NCBI RefSeq assembly: GCF_032854445.1
Contig: NC_088300.1
Location: 27,757,608-27,821,607, forward strand
Reading direction: 5' to 3'
Length of the DNA stretch: 64,000 nucleotides
Source: Liolophura sinensis
Lineage: Eukaryota > Mollusca > Polyplacophora > Chitonida > Chitonidae
The notes beneath the pieces are model-generated. The model saw only the letters and a program-made list of their open reading frames with translations, did no database searches and was not told the origin of the DNA. The translations under genes and the position numbers were made by a program. Of the stretch, positions 24,111 through 35,300 are shown piece after piece. The first letter of the stretch is position 1; every line of letters begins with the position of its first letter.

Positions 24111-27100
24111 CTACTTCTTCATCATCTTTGCTGGTGGAGGACCCCCCATCTGTGGGGGTCTCATGCCTGACATGCCAGGCATCAAACCCATAGGCCCCAT
24201 CCCTGGCCCCATTCCCATGGGTGGTCTCATTCCAACTGCAGACAGAGAGAAAAAAAAGGTCACTTCAAATTTATTTTAGTTACTTATGTATTTCTTCCCT
24301 TGACTGTTGAGTAACACCATACCATATTTTTCACTTATACAATGCAGTTGGTTTGATGGTTAAATTTAGTTTAGTGTTATATCTAATTTAATGACATACC
24401 ACTATCAGGAATCTTTGGCTAGTATGAACACTGGAAAACAAGAGCACACATTGCCAGATACCTGACAATGCTCCTTACTACATGTAACATTATTTCCAAT
24501 ACAACTGCAAACTCTCAATTCCTGTGACATCTACCACGGCTCCTTGTACACAATCATGAAGGGAATACCACACGTTAAAAGGTAGAATGTCAACAAGTTT
24601 GTGTGGCTAACGAATAAATGGACAAATACACAGACTTTACCAGCCTGCTTGCTTCAAAGATTAAAGAAAAAAACAACAGTTAGATATTACCTTACATTTG
24701 TACAGGGCTGAGGGCAAGTCTGAGGTTATATATGTTATAATGTGTGTAAAAATGTTACCTGGCATCATGTGTGGCATAGGAGCTGGGCCACCTGGGCCAG
24801 GGCCCATGAGAGGTACCCCAGGGGGCATGGGTCCCCCTGGAACAGGACCTGAGGGTGGGGGAGCTGTGCCGCCTGAACTTCCCGATGAAGACTTCCCTGA
24901 GCCTGCATTCACAGAGAAGATACATACAGAGTTTCACAGACTTCAACAAAGTACTTCTACAGCAAAACTATCATCATCAAAACTATGTGAGGAAGTGTTG
25001 TTATCTGAGAAGAATCTTAACATCTTCAGCAGGATGTTTACTAATTTGTGCGAACAAACTTTAACTCTTGGTTAATGATCATTTGGTACTGGATGGTTCT
25101 CTGTGTACTATAAGAATAAATATTAGCCAGTGTTACATTTTAAGTACATTGTACACTGAAATGTACACTCCATACCCTATACATTGTATTTAGTTACTTG
25201 ACTGGTGCTTATCGCTGTAACAAAGAACATTTCATACGAAAAGTTTTGTTGGTGGAGCCGGAGGAAACCTGAATACCCAGAGTACTTCAATGGCCATTGG
25301 CAATCAACTGAAATACATCCACAGATATACAGATTTTCACCCACACAGCACTTCAAGGCGTAATATTCTATGTAGTGGAAAAGGAAGTGTAACACTACCA
25401 GTCGCTGCACTATCTCTCTTGATGCTGAATGCCAGGCGAGGAAGCTACAGCTTCCTCTTCTTTTAAGGTCTTTGGTGCGACTGATCCAGGATTGACCCTG
25501 GATCTACCACCCCCGAGAGGCCGGTGCTCTCACAACTATGCTACCAGGGCCAGTCACATAACAAAGAAAATAATGAAACAACTTACCAGCCTTAAATGCA
25601 GCAGCTGGAACAAACAAAAGAGAGAAAGACAACTAATTATTACCAGAATCAATCGAATACTGACAACAGCAAATTTCTATGCCTGATGTAGAGACGTTTG
25701 TCCATCCCAGTAGGTGACGTGAATGGTTATGTAATGAAAGTAAAATTAATTCTTCATGGAAAACAACACCATCCTGCTATCCAGGCTACTCCATTAAACT
25801 TGATACTTATAATCTTAATTTTGTATTCGATTGTGTCTTTTGCCTTAGTCGTATGCGGGAAGGTCTGCCAGCAACCTGCGGATGGTCGTGGGTTTCCCCC
25901 GGGCTCTGCCCTGTTTCCACCACCATAATGCTGGCTGCCGTCGTATAAGTGAAATATTCTTGAGTACAGCGTAAAATACCAATCAAATTAAATTAAATTA
26001 AATCTTTTGCCTGAAGAATATTTCACTTGTATGATGAAAGCCAGCATTATGAGGAAGGAAACAGCCCAGAGCTCGGAGAAACACAAGGCCGTCTGCAGGT
26101 TGCTAACAGACATTCCCATGTACAGCCTTAGAGGAAGTCAACATCAGCTGGACTTCAACTCACAGTGACTGCCTTTGTGAGAGGCTCCCAGGTTTTGCGC
26201 CATACTGGCATTCCTAACCACTCAGTTACCAGGCCTTATACCCATAATCATCTCTAGGAATGGGATAAAAAGCATACTTACTTGTGTCATCTACCAATTT
26301 CTGAACTTGCTCTTCTAACCACTTCTGATAATACAGTCGCACATTTTCCTTGTGTTTTCTACCATTACAATGTGTCTTTCGGACAGAGGGCTGAAACAAA
26401 GAAGTAATAAAAAATACGATACCTTTATCTGACAATATTTTCTTTGAACTTCTAAGATGAGTATATTTCTATACAGCTGTATTAAAATTGTTCTCTTCTT
26501 AGATCATGAAAATCTATTCAAGTGAGTAAATTGAGTTAAGTTACTAGAGTTAATTAGGCTGTATCTGATTTGCTTTTTTCGCTCTGCACTTACTGAGTCG
26601 TGTGTCAGGTATGTGTCACAGTAATCACAGTAGTACCTGTAACAAATACAACACATGGGATCATTATGAACAAAACAGAATCTGACTGACCCCTGGAATG
26701 TTGTATTAAGAAAACTATGTTCAGTGGTTATAAAAACTAGGTAGCTGTGTTTAGGTAGCTGCACATAGCCCACAGTACTTACGTGAATTCATCCACGCTT
26801 CCATGGATGAGGCTGGGCAAAAATGAAGGGGACCCTATTTAGATGTAGTCCATGTCACAAAACCACATACTCATTCAACCCTTACCCTTAAACAGGTCTA
26901 AGAAACAACACACTCTATCACAACTCAAATGGTCTGGTGGTATAAGTATTCGGCTACAGATGTTTTTGTACTTTCCCACAATGAACAAAAAGGTAACACA
27001 CTGAAGTATGTATGACCCCCCAAGCAGGTGAGTGCAGAAAACTCATGGATGACAGTATTATGTGACAGAGGAATAGTGTAACGAACATCTAGTCAATCTA

Positions 27101-29092
27101 AAATGGACATTTTAAAATTCCGACATTCATCGTAACACTGAGGTTTTCAGTAAGAAAGTAAATGGGAAGGTAGTGATCATCATTGTCACTGCGGAAAAGG
27201 GTTGTGTTGCTTGTAGCTCTGTAGGACTGTGATTATGTATGCTGTCACAGCCCAGTCTTCTTCCATAAGTTTACCTTGAACACCTATGTACTTCCTCTGT
27301 TGGCTTCAGTATACTACTGAAGGGCACCAAATAATTTGTCTGTCCATAATCACAGTAGTCTCAGCTATCAATTCTAGGTAGGTCTTCCCATGGGTCATCA
27401 CTAGTAAAGCCACACAAGCATGAAAACTATAGTGGTAACTGGATAAATTCCAACCACCATGTTTGAATGCATATTCCTCACAGCGAGGGGAAACATGTAT
27501 ACAATTATCACTGCCACTACTTCCTAGACAAGATTGTCTATTTCACACATATGGGCTAACTGCTCAGGATCAGTCTCACCAGTAATTACCACTTGGGAAC
27601 CCCACAATCAACACTGATCACTAAAAAACATTTCTCAAATAAAATGAGCAAAATTGAAGAAAAGACTAAACAAATACAAAATATGCTATAAGTGTCAGTA
27701 GGTATCTCCTATGTATGGGCTGTGAGGAGTATGCATTCCAACCTGGCAGATGGAGTTGGAATTATCCAATATCCACTATAGTTTCATGCTGGTGTGGATT
27801 TACTAGCTTTTATACACGGGACCCCTACCTGGACTAGGAGTACGGACAGACAAATTATTTGGTGCCCACCAGTAATATAATGAAGCCAGAAAGGGAAGTA
27901 CAGAGGTATTCGAGGTAAGCTTATGAAACAAGACAGGGCTGTGATAGTACATGTAATCACAGCACTACAGAGCTACACTGATTGTACTGTCCGCATCTAG
28001 TTCGATTGAATGAAATTATGAGTTCTATTTTCAACGTTTAATCATTTAATTAAAAAACACTGTAGGCCAACGTAGTTGTCCGTTAAAGCCACTCCAAAAC
28101 GGCAGTACGCACCAATTTCTGGTGTGCACTAAGAAGAGATGGGTCTTTTCGATCACTCCTGCAAGTTTCGCCATAGTTTATATACAGAAAACCTGATCCA
28201 GTATTGATTTTTCTCTTCAAAATCAGTGTGCACACTTTTTTGAGAAATGTTTTTAGTGATCTTACATGTATAATGACTCATGAAATCATCGCTAAAGTTA
28301 TCATTTAAGAAAAACTGCCTGATCTTGTCTTGTTAGTTTGATTTCCGTATCTTTTTGACATGCAGACCTGAGATTTAAGTACACCCGACTTGCCATGACA
28401 GCGCTAAATTATTTCGAGGAGCAAGATGGAAATATTTCTGTGGATTTCAACAACATTTCCACTCCAGCAGGAGTGGTAATATAGGTCATATTCTCTTTAG
28501 TGCACACCAGCAATTGGTGTGTGCAAACAGTTTTAACATGGAATGCACGAATGACCTAACCGCATTTTTTAATTCAACGATTAAACGCCGATTTATTTAT
28601 TTATCTATTTATTTGATTGGTGTTTTATGCCATACTCAAAAATATTTCACTTATACGGACGGCGGCCAGCATTATGGTGGGTGGAAACCGGGCAACCCAC
28701 GACCATCCGCAGGTTGCTGGCAGACTTTCTCATGTACGGCCGGAGAGGAAGCCAGCAGGTTAAACCCTGAGGCAGGTAAATATCAGAAATTGATGAAAAC
28801 AGAACCTCAACTTTTTAATTTAATTCAACTATTTCCACAACGTGAACTTTTTCCCCACGTTTCTCAAACAAAATTTAGGGATAAGTCTGACACAGACCTT
28901 CGTTTCAACAACAATCGAAAAATGGACCATCAGTGAATGGGTGCAGGTGTCATAAAACCTACAAAAGAAAGCTACTGCTATTTCTTCAATTTTTGAATTA
29001 TTTAAGCGCATAGCAGATATCCATATTGGTTCCACTACCTTGTATAAAGAAGGCATAAAAAGGTTAATGAAATATTGTACATACTTGGGCAT
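24111..29092 (-). CDS. SNRPC: U1 small nuclear ribonucleoprotein C, six coding exons
   Basis: In the U1 snRNP, protein C stabilises pairing with the 5' splice site in the nucleus. Coding exons (transcript order): 29092-29085, 26636-26594, 26390-26282, 25604-25587, 24902-24759, 24235-24111. All phases fit, giving 447 nt and 148 residues (human about 159). Exon 1 is only ATGCCCAA. The U1-C-type zinc finger is complete: [20 protein letters not shown] then [11 protein letters not shown], with ligands Cys6, Cys9, His24 and His30. The helix and linker follow ([22 protein letters not shown]). The C-terminus is the expected low-complexity Gly/Pro/Met tail, ending PPPAKMMKK. Exon 4 is an 18-nt microexon. 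Exon 5 has two possible acceptors 6 nt apart (24902 or 24896), both in frame. It is divergent from NUP160. Identification is very secure from the finger sequence. Confidence 0.97.
25436..25562 (-). repeat. SINE family B head, minus strand
   Basis: Reverse complement carries an A-box-like GGTAGCATAGTTGTGAGAGC and a B-box-like GATCCAGGGTCAATCCTGG, followed by GCACC-AAAG-CTTAAAAGAAG. The same GATC-AGGGTCAATCCTGG and ACCTAAAACTTTAAAAGAAG words occur in the full-length copy at 36366-36715. It lies in SNRPC intron 4, only about 25 bp from the microexon. Confidence 0.75.
25587..25604 (-). other. SNRPC: SNRPC 18-nt microexon (exon 4)
   Basis: On the minus strand: TTGTTCCAG | 18 nt | GTAAGTTG. It encodes most of TTAAFKAG, the segment that follows the helix in all U1-C proteins, and its split-codon phases match both neighbours. 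Skipping it would delete six residues in frame. Confidence 0.9.
25846..26240. repeat. Tail-to-tail inverted pair of SINE family A copies
   Basis: 25846-26005 (plus) carries GGGAAGGTCTGCCAGCAACC, GGGTTTCCCCCGGGCTCTGC and GTGAAATATTCTTGAGTACA with an AATTAAATTAAA tail. 26003-26240 (minus) is a near full-length copy reading outward to the right, with GAAGAATATTTCACTTGTAT, CCAGCATTATGAGG and a tRNA-like head near 26200-26240. Arms of about 150 bp can pair within SNRPC intron 3. Confidence 0.85.
27192..27990. repeat. Fold-back element with long inverted arms in SNRPC intron 1
   Basis: About 27192-27495 recurs in reverse complement at about 27725-27990. Strong matches are CACCAAATAATTTGTCTGTC (near 27328) against GACAGACAAATTATTTGGTG (near 27847), GTAGCTCTGTAG near 27218 against CTACAGAGCTAC near 27965, and GAATGCATATTCCTCACAGC near 27465 against its complement near 27732. 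Spacer about 230 bp with no ORF. Probable non-autonomous DNA transposon. Confidence 0.8.
28033..28592. repeat. Second inverted-repeat element in SNRPC intron 1
   Basis: Left end CGTTTAATCATTTAATTAAA (from about 28038) matches the reverse complement of the right end AATTCAACGATTAAACG (about 28570-28588). A second paired block is CACCAATTTCTGGTGTGCAC (near 28110) against GTGCACACCAGCAATTGGTG (near 28501). Size about 550 bp, no coding capacity seen. A SINE copy abuts its right end. Confidence 0.7.
28589..28765 (-). repeat. SINE family A, minus strand, in SNRPC intron 1
   Basis: Tail complement ATTTATTTATCTATTTATTT, then ATACTCAAAAATATTTCACT, GGCGGCCAGCATTATGGTGG and GCAGGTTGCTGGCAGACTTT. The tRNA head is missing, so it is 5' truncated. 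Confidence 0.85.
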
Positions 29093-29356
29093 TGTTCCAG
29101 TCAAGTTCAAATGAGATTATAACATCACTCCTCGATTCTTTCAGGGGAAGCGTGTTGACCGGAAGTTTGCTTTTAATCTTTACCAAAAACTCTTTATTCA
29201 CGTAAACTTCAATATCCTTAAAAGTGATCTATTTTTGATATATTGTTTAAAGTAAAAAACACATATACAGAAAGAATGAGCGAAAAAGTACAAGATATAA
29301 AATAAAAACTATATAGCTTAGTTTGGAGTTGGAGAGTGTATGAAAAGGCGGCCGGC
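29093..29356. promoter_or_regulatory. Shared head-to-head promoter of SNRPC (-) and NUP160 (+)
   Basis: The start codons of SNRPC (29092-29090) and NUP160 (29357-29359) are 264 bp apart and divergent. An ETS/GABPA-type site ACCGGAAGT lies at 29158-29166, and a YY1-like AAGGCGGCC lies at 29345-29353, just before the NUP160 ATG. There is no TATA box. The close spacing implies shared control of two housekeeping genes. Confidence 0.75.
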
Positions 29357-32300
29357 ATGAGTTGCAGGTGTTTTCGTGAGGTCACCGTTACTCCCTCAGT
29401 TTCTCCTCGATGGAGGGACATAAACGCCAACACAGGTATATCATTTCCCATTAACCCCCCCCCCCCCACTGTCGCAAAAATACCATACCATATACCTATT
29501 GTAACAGTGTGAGGTGAACTGTTGTACATGCAGGACATTAGAGCATGTCACACGGTGACCAGATTTCGATGGCCCAAATTAAATAAGGGAACGGTTACCT
29601 TGTTTTATTCATGAATATGAAAATAGCCAAAGCCTGGAAGTTCATGTACATGTAGTGTTAATATTTATGAAAACTAATTTATCCAGATATTGCCGCTGGA
29701 TTAAGGTGTCGTGATAATTCTTTGTTATGCTACTATACATGCAAATTTCGAGGATTTGTCAATACAAATGTTTGCTTAGTGTTTTCCAACCACGTCAGAA
29801 ATTTCACCTATACAAAGGCTGCCAGCATTATCGTGCGAGTAAACTGTTCAGAACCTGGGTGAAACAAACAACCATCTGCAGGTTGCTGGCATGATATCCA
29901 GTCATATCGTCTAACAGCCAACTCGTCTAAGTCAAATCGTCCAATACCTTAGGTCGAATGCAGTGTAAGTCAGATCGCCTAACAATATATGTGTTGCATT
30001 GAGAAATTGTGCTTCATTTCTGATGTCTATGTTCAGAAAAACTCCATTTTTACTGCTCAGACAAGTGACCGCGAGTAGCCTCGGAAGCGGAGTTTTGCAA
30101 TAGAAACCAACAAGTTAATCTCCCTTTACCTCACCTCGCGAAGCATGAAGGAAAAAATCAGATAGAGAATAAATTGACATCTGGATATACATACTGTAGT
30201 TATTTTCAATAAAATACACTTTTACAAATATATGTATCTGTTTCAAGCCACATACTCTTCGGTTCCTAATGTATTTAAATACATAGAAGTGACACTTGGA
30301 AGATTAGAATGAGCTGTAATACCTGGTACTGGTGCTGAATTAAGGCTGATTAAAGAATGGCTGCACCACAGGAGGCAAGTGTTACTATATTTGGAGTAAG
30401 TTCAAGCGGTATGCCTTATATGCCGGCATATGTGCATATGCTCTGTCTCTCATTGCTGTGTTCAAGTAATGTATACGTTTACAAACACCATTTGCCTGTT
30501 TGCCAACACTGCCTTCTTTTGGAAAAGAAATATTTTTGATTTTCCTTCTACTTGTTTACACGATATAAAAACTTGATTAACTTAGGCTACATTCAGTCGA
30601 TTATCTATTTCGTATCAAGATCACTACTGTGGTTGTACATGGTGCAAATTTACCATTTATAGGAAACTGTTGATATTAAACATAATGCCAAACTGTTTTG
30701 AGGTTGAAATGATCATAATGATCAGGAAATTGGAAGGTATTCTCGAGGTACACCCGGCTGAAAAGATCTTAAGCTCTGAAATCAACGGGTGGCAATGTCG
30801 GTCGGGATTAAAGTGTGTGATATTGAGTAACAAAGCTGCAGGTGTCCAGATACATTTGCTATATATGTGTCTCAACTTTTCCACTGAACATCATAACATC
30901 TCTCTTCTACTTGAAGGCTATGGAATTTCCTTGTATTGCTTGCAAAGATGAAGTTAGGGATGACATAGAAGCATTGGAGCAAACAACTCCTGAGAGGTGT
31001 TTCTAAAGTCAACAGTCCTGTAAGGGACTGATACGAATCATTATTCTATAGTAAATAATAAACTGTTATCAGGGTATATTTATCATCTAAGTCAATTTGT
31101 ATCAATCTGATCAAGAAGAAAGATGTATGAAAATATTTCTGATGTATAACTGTCAATATATTAGTATATTTTGTATTAAATATATGTTATCATAATGTAT
31201 TTTAGAAGTAAGAGGAATTTATATATTCATTAAAACCAGTATGAAAGTATATTTGGTGCTGGAACTAAAATGTGCTTAAAACTTAGGAACCAAAGTGTAT
31301 GTGGCTTAAAACAGATACATACAGTGTATTTTATTGAAAATAACAACATTATGTATCTCTAGATGTCAATTTATTCTCTGTCTGATTTTTTCTTCATGAT
31401 TGGTGAGGTGAGGTAAAGGGAGATAACTTGTTGTTTTATTGCAGAACTACAATGAACTACAAGCTCTCAATGCAAACAAATGCAGATTAAATGAATCAGC
31501 AATCCAAAATATACTACTACATAGCCTATATTGTTAGGCGACCTGACTGTAGACGATTCAACCTAAGGTATTTGACTTAGACAAGTTGGCAGTTAGATGA
31601 TATGACCTGTATTTGCTGGCATACCTTCCGACGTATGGCTGGAGAGGAGTATTATGGTTCAGACAAACATGAAATGATTTAAGAAATGAAATGTAGAGGT
31701 GGATTTTGCCTACCTTTCCCATGCCCCACTCAGTTCCGAATGAGCCAATTATTTCTCCATTACTAGCAACTACCTCTGTTGTCTTGTAGCCAATTATAAA
31801 ATAATGCTGGTGTGGGTAAGATCAGCACTACAGACTTATGGCGTGAATTAGCGAGATAAAATTCACATCAACAGTGACATCTGTGATGCAAAGGGGTCAA
31901 ATTGATGGATATTTTGATCTCTTCAAAGTGATGAAAAGGACAAAAAATAGAGGTTATCCATTGTGATTCGACCAAGAGTGAATGACCAAACATTGTTTAC
32001 CCTGATCTGACATTTCTGAACTTTATTTGTCCTGAACACCTTCTTATACAATTGTGTATGGCAATGTCAGTTCATGGAATCAAATAGGCTTGCGTATTGT
32101 CTAAGGAATGTAACAAGAGGCATCTTCATGTAACAGTTTTGTGAATATATGCTGTAGCTATTGTGATGCTGGTGCCTTTAAGACTTAAGGTCAGTATGAG
32201 ATTCTGTATAAACCTATTTCTGTAACAAGAAGGCATTGTAAGCACTTTGTCAGATACAAAGGCCTGTTTTGTATCTTCCCCTCAATTGTCAGTTTTCAGA

Positions 32301-35300
32301 ATATATCCTACTCTTTGGTAAATATGCTTGATTATTTTTCCAGTGCTTCAATGTAAATAATAGCCTAAAACCTTGTCTATTTCAGGGGGCTCTGTGAGCA
32401 CATTGCAGGATATAAAGGTCCCTGACACTTCTGGAGGCTATGCTTACAGAGACAGCAGTTGTGCAGGCTCTCCTACCAGAAACAGATTCCTGTATTGGTC
32501 AGCAGGATTTTAGTGAAAAACTTTGAGAATCAGAAAACTTCTGATATCCATGCACCCATTTATTTAAAGTTCTTTAAAAATGCTGTATGCAGCATCAACC
32601 TATTTAATTCTAACTATATAACTATATTTTCTACAATAATATATAAGGGGCAGGTGACATTAACTTGACAGTGTTTATTTATGTAGAGGTAAGTAAAAGC
32701 AGTATACTCTGAATCCAGTTTGTCTTATACTGTGTTCTGAGAAGTGCATCGTAGGCCAAGAAAAGTAACAAAACACTTCCTTTTGTTTTGCAGGAGGACA
32801 TCCAATGATGTGTTAGAGCTTGTGGAGGAGTCCTTAGACTTGAACCTGTCTCTAAACCATGTGAGGTGTCGCTTCCAGGATACCCCAATCTTGGGCGGAA
32901 TCACAGTTCACGAGCAGCATGGAAATGTTGTGCTTCTACTGGTTACAGTGGCCAGTGTGCACAGGCTTATCTTTCCCCACCCAAGCAAACTACAGAGATT
33001 TGTGAGTGTTATTGGCTGGTACACGGAATGTCATTGTCTGTAGTTTGTTTAGGAATCCACACATAATTCATAGCCTTCTTTATGAATTGCATGCGATTTC
33101 ACATGTGGAAACAGACGCTTTTTTTTCTTCTGTGAAAATGTCTTTATAGAGTATGGGGAATCTTTATGCCCTTAAAGTAATTTGGGCCAGTCTTGCGTAG
33201 TCTTAGTTCACTCTTGCCTTTGTGATGACAGTTTGTGGGCAAACAATTTGTAGCTTTGATAGTACTCATTTGTTACAAGAGAACAGTGGTTTATCTGACT
33301 TGGACTAGAGTTCCTGTTGGGCAGTGAAATATACCCATTGTTATGTTGAGGGTTTGGGAAGATTTAATAATATAACAGTTACCACTATTCCAATTAGTGC
33401 CTCAGTACTAAATCTAACCTCAAAAACAGGCTTTCTTGTGTCTAAACGAGATTGCATGTGATGTTGAAAGTATTGGGAATTAAGCCCTACTGTGGCTGAT
33501 GTCTTGGAATGCCCAACCCTAAAGACACACATTCTAGGTTCACATGTCATGCGATTTTATTTCTGTTAAGGTCGCATTTTATTAGGTTTACATATCATCT
33601 GATCACTATGTTGGCAGGACCAGGGGTTGGGGATGTCCAGTGATGTGTCTATGAACTCTATCCTGGCTGATGCCTCAGTCTCTACTGTGTGTAACCCCAA
33701 AGACTCGCACATGCTGGGCTCTGTGACAGGCTCCTCCCAGCTGTCCCATGCTGCCGCCACCTGGCTGACCTCCGAGGGAGAGGCCCTCTTTGTGTACGTC
33801 TCTCATACAGGCAGCATAGTGGTCATCAAAATGCCTCCACACAATATACAAGGTAATAGCAGGAATGAAGCAGATAACATACATCATTAGAGGAAACTCT
33901 TTACTGCTTTTGTAAAAGACATTGCCCTGTTTCTTTAACTTTTTTGCATGTTTGAGGACAACTTTGAATCTAATTTATCCACCTTAATGTTTTGATAACG
34001 GTGAGAATTTATATGTTGGTGGATTTACCAACATCTGGGCTTCACAGAAAATATTATGTTTTTTGTCTAGATAGAGCAATGTCCTTAGAATAGACTTAGA
34101 GCAACACCAAGTGAACCCGTTAAAATTCATGTTAAAAGGTTGAAGAAATAGGATAGTCTGTACTATTCTCTGAGTGCTTTTTTACCTCCACCAAGAGGTT
34201 TATGTTATTTTTCTGTCATGTCTATCTGCCTCACTGTGTTTGTCAGCAACGATGCAGAAAAAGCATAACCAGTTCTTCACCATTATGACATAATACACAA
34301 ATGTGTACAGGGCAAAATCTACCTATGCTCCAGGTGCTGGTATCTGACCTTGTTCCCAGTGGTCTGTTTCCTAATTTGCATTCATATATGCTCCAAATGG
34401 GGACTCATTTCTCAAAATATACACGTTTCAGATATGCACTTATCTCTTTTCTTGTTTGAACAGTAGTGATAAGATACAATGCGAGACATGAAGGTTTATA
34501 TGTTTGATTTTGGCTACTTAAATATGCATTCACAAGTTCTTATTCGAGGTACATGTATGTGACATAGGTTAAGTGCTAGTTAACTGTGCTTACAAATCAC
34601 AATCCCTTGGCACACTTTTTCACCCAAATTTTCCCAATCCAGCTGACTATCCCAAAATTCGTGGATTATGCCCAGGTATATTTTTGGTCGCACCTTGTCA
34701 CAGTGCCAAGCAGAGTATTGTCCCTTGGTTGGAACTCGTGTGCTTGTGTAGATTTACAGCTGTGTTGCAGAGTTCCTTTAAATTTGTTTACTGTTATCAT
34801 CTTGTAGAATTTTTCATTTAATAGGTAACAGGTCTGATAGTTATATTCTGGTTGTTCAGAACTGTTTTTGTACATCAGTTATTGAAATAACCTGATTCTT
34901 TGCATACTGTCACCATACAACAAGCGTCAGGTGTCTGTATGTATAGCAGAAATAGTTTAATTTTTCTTTTGTTATGTTTTATTCAGTGATGTTGTTGACA
35001 CACCTGTTGTTCTCTTGTTGTCAGGTGTGGTTATTCAGTACGAGCTCACAAGATCCACCATGATGCAGAGATTCTGGACAGGACTTGTACCCGCTTCTAT
35101 CAGGTTATACTGCTAAGAATTACACATGTTTATAAATGATCTACACTGCATCAGCTAACTTCACTATAGGAGTGAGAGTTTATTTTTCCTTTTTCCAGCT
35201 CACCTGTATGAAGTAAGGAGAGGAATTGGGAGTAGGGGATCAGATGCTACCAGTGACCGTGTCCAGTTTGGTTGAAGTTTTGGTCAATCATAGTATTGAA

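Noticed and set aside
24698-25075. 125-codon plus-strand Gly/Pro-rich ORF
   Set aside because: It is the antisense shadow of SNRPC exon 5, whose splice sites and phase fit the minus strand.
29085-29219. 45-codon minus-strand open frame through the SNRPC 5'UTR (contains [13 protein letters not shown])
   Set aside because: Looks protein-like, but it runs into a stop if spliced to SNRPC exon 2, has no start codon, and lacks a good acceptor upstream. Treated as chance.
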